DNA of 64,000 nucleotides from Chlamydomonas sphaeroides (taxonomy: Eukaryota; Chlorophyta; Chlorophyceae; Chlamydomonadales; Chlamydomonadaceae). The stretch is from assembly GCA_001662425.1 (NCBI GenBank), contig BDDC01000087.1:2972-66971 (forward strand), given 5' to 3'. The notes under the pieces were generated by a model. The model did not search any database and was not told the origin of the DNA. It saw only the letters and a program-made list of their open reading frames with translations. Positions within the stretch are counted from its first letter, which is position 1. The number at the start of each line of letters is the position of its first letter. Below, piece after piece: positions 44,101 through 54,500 of this stretch. Position numbers and translations under genes: made by a program.

Positions 44101-46609
44101 CCCCTTGGCCGCCCCGTGGCCACATCTTGCACACCATGCCCAGGTGGCTTGGGCCAGCCCACTCACCACACCACACCCCATTCCTGCTCCTGCACCTGCC
44201 CCCTTCCCCCAGGCGGCTCCGTGGCCACCTGCTTCAACGACATGCACGTCCTGGACACGCGCGAGCTGACGTGGAGCCAGCCGGGCCAGGTGCGCGCACG
44301 CCACCGCCGCCGGGACCCTTGCTCGGGGTTCCGTACGTCAGAGCACGCCATGCCGCGGGCCACGGGCAACGCACATCGGCGGGCGTCAAACCCTCTCGCT
44401 TCCCTGCCCTGGCCGCTGGCGCATCCCGCAGGCTGGCGCCAAGATCTCTCCGCGCGCGGGCCACTCGGGCGCCATCCTGGGCGACGTGTGGTACATTGTG
44501 GGCGGCGGAAACAACGTCAAGGCGAGTGCGGCGGCTGCACCTCCTGCGGCGCGCTGCAGCGGTGGCGGCTGGGCAGCCGGGCCCAGCCCGCCCACCGTCT
44601 TCCGCGGGGCCCGAACTTGTCGCTAGGCGCTTGCAAGGCTAGTTTGCTCACTCCCTCGGCCTCCTTCCCGCCCTTCCTCCATCCCTCCCCAGGGCTGCGC
44701 CGACTTGTTGGCTGCTGACCTGGCCTCGCTGGTCGAGTCGGGGACCGCCACCTGGCACGTCGTGTCCACGGTGCGTGTGGTGGTGGTGGGGGGGGTGGGG
44801 CTGCTGCACCCACCCGCGCCCCATGCAGCGCTACTGCTGCGGCGCCGGACATACTCCGTGGCCCTGTGTGCGCCCCGTCGCGTGGGGCCGGCCCTCGGCG
44901 CTTGCGCCCTGCCGCTGCCGCGCCTCTGTCCTCTGCCGCAGCGGCGCTCCTGGTTCCTGCTCCTTACCGCCGAGTGCACGCCCTGCCGACGATGACGACC
45001 CGACCCCCTGCCCCCGCTACCTCTGTCAACCCCCACCCATGCCCAGGTGGCCCTGCGCGAGCCCCTGTCCAGCGAGGGCATCAGCCTGGTGGCCCTGCCC
45101 GAGCAGCGCCTGCTGCTGGCTTTCGGCGGCTACAACGGCAAGTGATGCCGCGGCGGGGCAGGGCGGGGCGGGGCGCAAGCGTGCAACGTGCAGGAAAGCC
45201 CGCCCGTCAGTCGGCCCTGCGCCATGCAAGGCCGCCGCAGTGGTCTGGGAGCTGCCGCCGGCAGACCCATGAGCCCCCTGTGCCGCGGCCTGCTTTCCTG
45301 CCCGCAGGCAAGTACCAGAACACGGTGTCCCTGTACCTCGCGCCCGAGGGCGCCGCCGCGTTGCTGTCCGGCGCGTCCGCCGCCGCCGCCTCGCGCGTCG
45401 AGGCGTCCAAGCCCGCGCCGGCGGCGCCGGCCGCTGCCAACGGCGCGGCCGCCGCCGCCAAGCCGGCCGAGGCCGCGCCGGCGGCGCCGGCCAAGCCGGC
45501 GCCGGCGCCGCCGCCACCGGTGGACCCGTCGGTGGCGGTGATTGCGGAGCTGCGCAAGGAGGTGGCGGAGCTCAAGGCCCAGCTGGAGGGCGCGCGGCGG
45601 GAGGCGGAGAGCGCTATCCGGGACAGCGCGGCGGCCAAGGAGGTGGGGCGCCGCCAGGGGCCGCGACGCAGGCTCGCCGGCACACCGCACCGTGCTGCTG
45701 CTGCACGATGGGGGTTCCTAGGATGCGTGTTGCGCACGCACTAGCCGCCCCGGAGGAGCCGACCGGCACCCCTGCTGGCTGCCTGACGCCCGCCCCCTCC
45801 GGCTCGCAGGGCGTGGCGCACGAGCTGGCGCTGCTGCGGAAGCAGCTCGCCGCCGCGCAGCAGGCCGCCGCCGACGCCAACAAGGTAGGGAGGCGCCCGC
45901 GCTGCCGCCGCCGCCGCCGCCGCCGCATGCAGCGCCGCACGCCGCTGCGCCCACCCGCACCGCGCCCCTGCGGGGCCGCGCCGACCTGCGCCGCTCCTGG
46001 GGCGGCGCTGCCCCAACTCCTTCCCCTGTTGGCTGCACCCGATGCTCCCTCTCCCAAGGCGCTGGAGGAGTCTCGCTCGGCGCTGGGCGGGGAGCAGGCC
46101 AAGGTGCTCAAGCTTGAGGCGCAGAGCGCGGAGCTGCAGGTGGGCAAGCAGACGGGCGGCACGGCGTGTCAGCGGGCGGCGTTGCGTACGGTTCGGGGGC
46201 GGCAGCGCCGGGGTCATCGGCGGTCGGGCCGTGGGATGCCGTGTGAGAAGCAGCCCCCTGCGCTCGTGAAACTGCCAGGCCTACCTTGAAGCCGCGGCCA
46301 AGAACGGCGCCCGTTGCGTGGTGACGCCGCTTCACCGCTCCTGCTTATCATCCTACCTGCGTACCAAGCACTCGGCAGTGGCTCCGCCCACCGCCTCCAT
46401 CAGCCCTGCCGCGCATCAAACCCCGCTCCTGCCCCACGCTCCCTGAACCCCAACGCTCTCTCCAGTCCAAGCTGGGCCAGATGGGCGAGCTGGAGAAGGA
46501 GCTGGAGCGCTACCGGCGCGCGGCAAAGGAGGCGGAGGCGGCGGCGGCCGCCAAGAAGGGCGGCGGCGGCCTGTGGGGCTACATCGCGGGCAGCGGCTCC
46601 AGCTCGTGA
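41184..46609 (+). CDS. Acyl-CoA-binding, kelch-repeat and coiled-coil protein
   Basis: Cytosolic acyl-CoA-binding protein of the plant ACBP4/5 type; it binds long-chain acyl-CoA esters in lipid traffic. Seventeen exons fit in phase, about 41184-41256, 41488-41621, 41737-41866, 42073-42228 and so on to 46466-46609 (TGA). An N-terminal ACB domain (about residues 5-110) shows YPERFHVAARFWKL, ENELLLYALNQQATVGPNNT, PKPWGF, HKWQGWK and LGKMSQMEAMRLFVKAL, the usual acyl-CoA pocket residues. Then come about six kelch blades with GG-x-x-W type motifs: VVGGSLYMLGGNY, AWNGKIYCLGGHTK, LVGGRLWVFGGEDSG, FRDRYVLIFGG, LGDVWYIVGGGNN and LLLAFGGYNGKY. An Ala/Pro-rich linker and a C-terminal coiled coil (VAVIAELRKEVAELKAQLEG, GELEKELERYRRAAKE) end in WGYIAGSGSSS. 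The intron after the last blade needs a G|GCAAGT donor at 45138 to keep phase. Confidence 0.93.
42304..42338 (+). repeat. Partial copy of a kelch exon end and its donor
   Basis: The true exon end GGGGGGCAACTACG|GTGCGTGGGG (donor at 42229) is echoed here as GGGCGGCAGTTGCG|GTGCGTGGGG, about 90 bases into the same intron. Confidence 0.75.
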
Positions 46610-48597
46610 GCCCGAGGAGAGATGGGACCGGGACCGAGGCTGGGGCTGGGGCTGGGGCGATAGGAAGAAGCTGGGGCTGGGGTGGGCGCGTTGGCAAGGA
46701 GAGGTGCGGGCGGCTTGGGGACGGCTAGGTTGGGGCTGGGGTGCAGGAGGACTGTGGCGGTGGGCGGTGAGGCCATGCGCTCAGGCCAAGGGCATGAATG
46801 GTGCGTTTGGTGGCTTACATGGGCGTTGGCGAGGGGCCGCGGCGGTCAGGACGCATGGAGTACCGGTAGTGCCTGATTGTGGATGTCATCCATGCATATT
46901 GGAGACGCTGTGGTGGTTCACCCCTGGCAGCGAATTGCCCAAAGCGCAGGGCTCGACGACGGCTGGGGGCTGGCCCGTCAACAGCTAGGACGCAACGGGC
47001 CGGCACGGTGGGGCGCTGTTGCAAAAGGTTTACAATGCAAGATGCATCACTTGCCAATGCCAGCTATGCTGCCCCAAACGGTTTCCTACGTGGCAGCGGC
47101 GCCTTATTGCCGAGGCTCGCGACGTAGTGCGGCTGCGCACACACACCGGCACAGCTTATCATGGCGGCCTGCCAAGAGGCCCAGCGGTCCGCCTACTTCA
47201 CAATCCCAAACGGCCTGCGGTCACGGGCCAGAGGTTGCTCCTCGATTCACTGCCGGTCCAGATGCCTCAATGCCGCTAACTCCGGACCCGGCTCTCTTGC
47301 CCAACGACATCCGTTCAAGCCACGGACCCAACCGCCGCCGCTGCGCCTCCCCAGCCCCCCGCCACACCAGGCGCCTCCCCCACGCTTCTGGCCACGCAAC
47401 ACAACCCCATGTCGCGCGACTCACCACCACCAGGCCCGTGTCCCCTTGCACATGCACGCACCGCACAGCAGCCTTCCAGGGCTCGACGCGGCCGGCTCAC
47501 GAACAGACACACCATCCACGTATGACCCAATGACACACCACACACGTATGACCCAATGCGGGCGGCGAGCGCCGGCAGCACGGGCCTCCAGGCGTGGAGC
47601 CGGCGCATCGCCATGCCCACTCCTGGAGCCGCCTTGCGCCATGGCCCCTGCTGCCCGACGCACCTGGATGTCGCAGAACAGCACCGTGATGGCGCTGTGC
47701 GAGGTCGTTTGCGTCCTAAAGGATGGGCCAGCATGGTTGGGTACCCTGTGCGCCACGCCCGTTGTCGCGGCCGCCACGCGCACCACATGAAGCTCGCGAA
47801 ACGGCCACAACACCACCACGCGCCACGTACCGAAGACACCCACGCCACAGCATGCAAGGCGCGTCGGCGCGCACGGAAGACACCCATGCAGCCCGCCGCA
47901 GCCACACCCTTCCGAGTCGACATACGTAACGCAATCACGAATCACCCATGCAGCATTGTCGAGCAAGGTGGGGGCCGACAGCTACCCTACCGTACCGCAT
48001 CCGCCCCACGCGGGCAGCTCCTCCAGCAGCCGCCACGCATCCCTCGCCCCGTGCCCCTGCTCCCGCTCCACGCCCGCGCCAAGGCCGAGCCGTCGAGCAC
48101 AGCCGGCCATGCCGCACCCACACACCACATCCGACCAGCTGACCGGCAAGAGGGGCGCGCCTCGCGGCCGGTCACGAGGCGGCCGTACCGTATAGGAGGG
48201 CGCATCCCGCTCCGCCGCGCGGCCTCGTACAGACCCACACATCGATGCACCCAGACATTGGCCCCAATGCAATCGCGGCTGCGGTGGCACCGCCCAGACA
48301 CGGGACGCGCCGCGCCAGGGACCAATCGCCGCAACCCCGTCGTCCGGAGTGGAGGACGGCGCCGATGCATTCATTCGACCACATATTACTCTAGCCACAG
48401 CCGCAACGGTGCCAGCGAGACCCGCGCGTTCTCGTGCCTTTGCGGCACCCCCGGCCCGCTTCCCAGGAAAGCGAAACGCCCAGCACGGCGCCACCCTCCG
48501 CGATCCCACCACGAGACCGAACGGCACTTGTAATGAATACAAAGCTGCTGCCGCGCGGGCTCCCATTCAAGTTGATGCCGGGCGTGCGGTAGTCAGC
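46610..48597. other. Long convergent intergenic region
   Basis: It lies between the stops of the acyl-CoA-binding gene (plus) and the receptor kinase (minus). It starts with GGGGCT-rich low complexity (46620-46760), then holds short direct repeats (ACACGTATGACCCAATG twice near 47512-47556; GAAGACACCCA twice near 47829 and 47876). A TGTAA on the plus strand is at about 48529 and one on the minus strand at 47030-47034. A short cyclase-like exon fragment is described separately. No full gene is supported. Confidence 0.5.
47664..47694 (-). pseudogene. Isolated exon-like fragment resembling a class III nucleotide cyclase
   Basis: Between a CACAG acceptor and a GTGCGT donor the minus strand reads AITVLFCDIQ. 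This matches the first metal-binding strand of adenylate/guanylate cyclase domains (consensus VTVLFADI). No neighbouring cyclase exons were found, so it is a relic or chance match. Confidence 0.25.
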
Positions 48598-51500
48598 TCA
48601 GCCCGAGTGGGGCTGGCCCGTGCGAGGCGGCGCGGCCGCGCCTGCGCCGCCCTGCGTGGCCGCGTGCCGCGGCGGCTCTCCGCTGGCGGGCGCCGGGTGC
48701 TGGCCGCCGGCGTGCTGCGCCCCTGGCTGCTGCTCGCCGCCTTCCTGGCGCATGTTCTCCTTGCGCCGCAGCAGCTCCTGCAGGAACGCGGTCTGCGGGG
48801 CAGTGGACCCGGTCGGGCGCAAGGGGCGCTCAGCGTGCACGTGAGCGCGACGCGGTGCGGCGCAGTGGACCCGGCAGGCGTAAGGGGCGCTCAGCGTTCG
48901 TATGCAGCAGCAGGCGGGCGCTTGGGGCATGGGTCATGGACTGGAGCCCGTGGCAGAGGAGCCGCGCGACGCGCAACAGCGCGCGGCGGGGTGCCAGAGT
49001 GCACGGGGCGCGACCCACACGGGCCCGGACATGGGCCCAGCGAGCGCCGCCACCGCTGCGACGTTCGTTCGTTCGTTCGCAGGCTGACCTGCGGGTGCGG
49101 CACTGGCACCCACTCCGGCTGCCCCGTCGCCACTGCCGCGTCGCGCATGGCCTGCGGGGTGGGCGCGAGGCGGCAGCGGCAGGCCACACGGCGGAATGCG
49201 GTACGGCAAGGACAGGGGACCGAGTGCGCGCGGTAGGCAGCCGCAGCGGGTGCTCCACAACCACGATCTCAGCACGGGGCGCTTCCTGACAAGCGCCCAT
49301 GGGCCGGCCGGACGCATACGTCCAGTTGCGACGGCCGCAGCGAGGATGGGGTTCGGCTCGGGCACCGGGCTCCGGCGGAGGCGCCCCGGCAGCCCCCACC
49401 CACCCGGAGCTGCGCCAGGATTTCCTCAAATGTGGGCCGCTTGGTGGGGTCCGCGTGCCAGCAGCGCTCCACCAGCTGCCGCAGCTCGGGCGGCGTGTGG
49501 GGCGGCAGCACGGGCCGCCAGCCCTCGAGCGCCACCTGGGGCAGGACGTAGGAGCGGCGCACAGCGTGAAGAGAGGTGCGCGGAGGGGCTGGGGCGCAGC
49601 CGCGGGGCGAGCTGCGCGTGCGACGCAGCGGCCCGAGCGCCGTTGGTCGAAGGTGGGATAGCGGTTGAGGCTGGGAGTCAGGGGGAGCTCACCCGGGCTG
49701 GAAGCAGGGCGCGCGGCATGCCCTCCCAGGCTCGCTCGCCGGTGAAGAGCTCAAAGAGCAGCACGCCGAAGGCTGCGAGGTGGGGGCCGGGAGGCGGGAC
49801 CAGGGCACGGCAGTTCTTCAGGGAGGCAGCGCCGCGGAACAGGTACCAAGGCAAGGATCAGGCCGCGCGGGCGGCCGAGGTGCAAGGCCGAGAGGTGCTC
49901 TGATGTGCAGAGGAAGAGCCCCAAGTGCGCCGGCCCCGTCCGCGAGATGTCGCAGGCTGGTCGCTTACCGTACACGTCCACCGCCTTGCTCACGTGGCCG
50001 CACAGCAGCAGCTCTGAGCGTTGGGGGAGGCAAGGCGCGGCAGACGGCAAGGCAGCGCGCAAGGGCGGGCGGCGTCAGCGGCCTGGGCTCGCGGCTGGGG
50101 GTTCTCCTGCTGGTGGCCCCAGGCGCGCGGCCCAGTCCCCTGTCAATGTGGCACCGTAGGCTGTCTGGCAGGCTGTCTGGCCCACCTGGGCTCATGTGCG
50201 ACCCACGGGCCCATGTGGCTCATGTGCTGGTGCGTCAAGGCATAGTTACCCATTCCCACCTGCAACGGCGGCCACCCACCTGGGCTCATGTGCGACAACG
50301 ACCCGGCGGCGGTGGTTGCGCTGATATGCGACTCGGTGTTGGCCAGCGACAGCAGCGTGGACAGCCCGAAGTCCGACACCTGGTGGAGGTGGAGTGGGGG
50401 TGCGTCGGATTCTTGGGTTAGTGCCAGCAGGGCAGCGCCATGGCATGGTTGGCGTATGCGATGGCGGGACATGCCAACGCCCCGAGCACGACGCCGCGCA
50501 TGAGGTGCGGGGCCTCCTGTGGCACCCCTGCCTCCACCCGACCCCAAACCGCACACACGGTGCAACGCGAAACGATCGACTCGACTCCACGCACCCAGAT
50601 GCAGGCCGGTACGGTACGGTACGGCGCGGGCCGCACCTTGGCGCAGATGCCCAGCCTCGGGCCGCCTCCAACCGTGCCCGCCGCCTCCAACCCCTGGCTG
50701 CACAGCGCCGTCGGCGGCCGCGCGGGCGGGTCACTGCCGCTGCCGCACGCGCCGGCGCTGGCGGTGCCGCTGAGGCCGGCGCTGGCGGTGGTCGTGAGCC
50801 CAACGGCGCCGACGGTCGAGGCTCCGTCGAGCGCGCGGCCGGCCGCCTCCCATGTGTCCGTTACAACAATCTGCTTGAGGAGCACGTTGCTGGCCTTGAC
50901 GTCTCTGGGTTGAGGGAGCATGAGGTGGCGGCGAGAGGGCAGGCGCACAGGGTCAGGCCAGGAGTTGCGGCTGTGGGCAGGTGAAGCGGGCCAGCCTCAA
51001 CGTGCAACCGCGATCCAGCCGTGCGGCATTTATGGCATTTGCCGTACCCGTGTACGACACCGTGGGCGTGGAGGTGCAGCAGCCCGGACGCCACATCCGA
51101 CGCCACCGCCAGCATCAGCCCTAACCGGAGCGCCGGGCTCGCGCCGCCGTCGACCACGCCTGCCTTGGCGGCTGCAGCGCCGATGCTGCCGCTGCCCACC
51201 GAAAGCAGGCTTGCTGCCGCGCCTCCGCCTCCGCCGCCGGCCTCAACCGCTGGCGAACCCCTCAGCAGCGGCGGCGGCGGCACCACTAACGTGTCGCTGG
51301 CGGCGGCGCCGCCGGTGCCGGACTGGGCCAGCAGGCCTTGCAGCGCCGCCGACATGAGCGCCGACGTCGCCGCCAGGGAGATGCCGCCGCCGGCAGAGCT
51401 GCCGTCGGGCTGCTGCAGGCGGCTCGTGTCCATGCCAATCATGCTGGCACCGTAGCCACTGGCAAAGCCGCTGGCTGTGACCATGTCCGCCAGGGCTCGG

Positions 51501-54500
51501 GCGTAGCCGCCGGCGCCTGGGTCGCCATTGGAGGCGGCGGCGGCCGCGGCCGTAGCGGCCTGCTGCAGCAGGTACCTGTGGCGCGGGGGAAGGCGAGATA
51601 GGGAGTGTTTGACCCCAGGGCGTAAGGGCGCCCCGCATGAGGCTTGCTGACGCAGGAGCCGACCGGCTGTGGCAGTTGCGACTGCCACACAAAGGAGCTG
51701 CGGACCGGGCCGGGCCGAGCTCCGGGCAGCACCAACCAGCGACCCGGTCCGTCGGCAGCACCGGCCCCAGCAGCACCCCAGCACCCAGCCGCTCGCCTCC
51801 CAAATGTCCCCAGCCTCACATCATGGCAAGGCGGTCGGCCGCGGCCGCGGCGGCGGCATTGTCGGCGTTGGTGGTGGTGGTGGTGAAGGCGGAGGACACG
51901 TACGAGCTGGCGGCGGTGGGCGCACCGGCCAGCGTGCCGCTGGGGCCGAGGCCCGAGACGCCGCCGCCGCCGGATAGCCCGTTGAAGGCGCTGGCAGTGG
52001 CGCCGGGCGGCGGCCCCAAGGCCGAGCTAGCTCCGGTCGCCAGCATGCGCATCGCGCCTGCACGGTGCAGCGACCGGGTGGGGGCACGTGAAGTCAGGCC
52101 AGGCCAGGCCAGGTCAGGTCAGGTCACGTCAGGTCAGGTGCAGTACCTGGCGTTGGCGCGCCGCAGGCGTGTTGCTATAAGCCTGCCCCCTTGCCCTCCA
52201 ACCACAACCCCGGCGCACCCTGCACAGCATCCTGGACGGCCCCCGCCGCCGCCATGGCGGACGGCACCTCCGCGCTCCCCCGAGCCGGGCCGCCGGCGCT
52301 GCCGGCGCCGTCGCCCGTCCGAGCGCTGTCGGGCCCTGGCGTGTCGCCCGTGGCCGGCGTGTTGGCCGGTGGCGGCAGCCCAATGGCCGCCGCCTCCAGC
52401 AGCCGCTCCAGCATCTCCCCAGGATGCGGCGCCGCGGTGCTGCCGCCGGACGTGCCCGCGGCAACCCCGCCGGGGCCGCCGCCGCGGCGGTCGCCGCTGT
52501 GTGTCACGACGGGGCGCCAGGACAGGTCCTCGGGCACGCCGCCGGCCGGCGGGGCCCTGGCCGCGGCGGCCGCGGGGCTGCCGGCGGCGGCGGCGCCTGA
52601 GTTGGGGCCGAGCGCGCCCTTGGCGTGCTGCGCGTTGGCCTGCGTCTGCAGCCGGCGGCACGGGAGCAGCCAGGCACGGCCATCATCCAACATCGTGAAC
52701 AGGCTCATCATGCGAGCCACACATGGTCGGCGGTGGCGGGTGGAGCGGAGCGGCCCGCCCACCTGCAGCGCGTGCCGCCAGTCCCAGGGCCAGGGCCGGC
52801 CGCGGTGGAAGAGGCCCTTGTCCAGCCCCGCGCGCAGCGAGCCGGCGTCGCAGTACCTGGGGCGACAGGCAAGCAGAGAGCGGCAGGACGCGTGGGGATG
52901 CAGCAAACTCAAGTAGTCTTGCGGCTTTGGATCAGGAGCTCACACACGGCCGCCGCACCAGGCCAGCGCCGTCTCGACCCCGGACCCCGGGTCTCAACGA
53001 CCCGCTGCGCTGCTCGCAGGTCACGTGGCGCATGCACGACCCGTGTCGGCCTCGTGCCGCGGCCTGCCCTCCAGCCCGCGGCCGACGGTGGAACAGGGGC
53101 GGCGACGGACGCAGCGCTGGCGTCACCCGGTCGGCCCCGGGTCTCCACTCACTCGAGCACCAGCAGCAGCTCGTGCCCATAGTCGTGCCCCTCGTCGCCC
53201 GCGTCCTGGCCGGCGTCGACGTCGGCGCATGCGGCGCCTTCCTCCGCGCCGTCGCCTGCCGGGCGGGCGGGGTGCACGTGGTTCAGGGCCTGGCGGTGGT
53301 GTGACGGCAGGAGCATGCCGCCGCCTTTCTCCCCGCCTTCCTGCCTGAACTCTCCTAGTATCCCTGCCTCCCTGCCGGCTGCCCCGACCGCTCCGATCCC
53401 GAAGCGACGCACCCTCCAGCTCCGCCCCCGCTGGCTCCTCGGGGATGGGCCGCGGCGTCTCGCGCGGCGGCTTACTGCATGCGGCGGGCACCGGCAACGG
53501 GGCAGTGAGGCAGTGAGGCGCAGAAGCAGAAGTGAGGCAGTGAGGTAGGCAGTGGCAATGAGGCAGTGAGGTAGGCAGTGGCAACGAGGCAGTGAGGCGC
53601 AGAAATAGAATACCGTCAGGGAGGGCGGTGGTCCAGTCGCCCGGCAGGGCCCGCCTATCCTCGCGCAAGGGCAGCCGGCGCCAGCATCGGGCGCGAGCGG
53701 CAAACACCGCCGGTGACAGCATCGCATGCCCGGCTGCAGCTACTCCGCTGCCCTGCCCGCAAGGGCACTCCTTCACCCGCGCGCTCGCCATCCCTTAAGC
53801 GCACACCCCTCTCCTCCCCCTCCAAAGGCACTCACACTGGCACGGTCCTGCCAATCGTGTCGCGGATGGGCCTGAAGGAGTAGCAGTACGTCTGCACGAT
53901 GGCGGGGTGGTTGATGGCGCTGCTGATGGCCGCCTCCACCACCGCCATCTGCCGCCGCCGCGCGTCGCCGCTGAGCGAGGGCGGCAGCACCTGCGCCTTC
54001 AGGGCCACCAGGGTGCCCTGCCTGCGGTTGGGAGAGCAGTTGGGGGGCAGGAGGGCGGAGGAGGACCGGGGCGAGAGGCGGGAGCGTTGAGCGAGGGGGT
54101 GGGGCGTCCAGCTTCCGGGCACCCGGCAGCAGCGGAGCGGCACGCGGGGCCCAAGCTCCCAGGTGCGCACCAGATGCCCTTGTACACCTTGCCGAACGAG
54201 CCCTGCGGGGTAGCAGCGAGGGGGCAGCAGGGAGCGCCAGGCGTTGGGCACTGCCGCGCTCCACCGTGCGGGCCAGCTGCCTCCCCCTCCGCCCCGCCCT
54301 GCCTGCCCCGGCCCTCGGCGCCCACCTGGCCCAGCAGCGCCAGGATGCGGACCTCCAGCGGCGCCGAGCGGCCCGCCCTGCCCTTGGCCACGTTGGCCAG
54401 CAGGTGCTGCCGGGCCGCCTCCACCTCGCCCAGGCCTGGGCGGCCGCACGCAGCAGCAGCAGCAGCAGGGGCGGGAAGGGGGCGGCAGCAGCACACAGGG

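Noticed and set aside
47556..48533. A 325-codon plus-strand open frame
   Set aside because: The composition is His/Arg/Pro-rich and repeat-derived, with no splice structure or family similarity.
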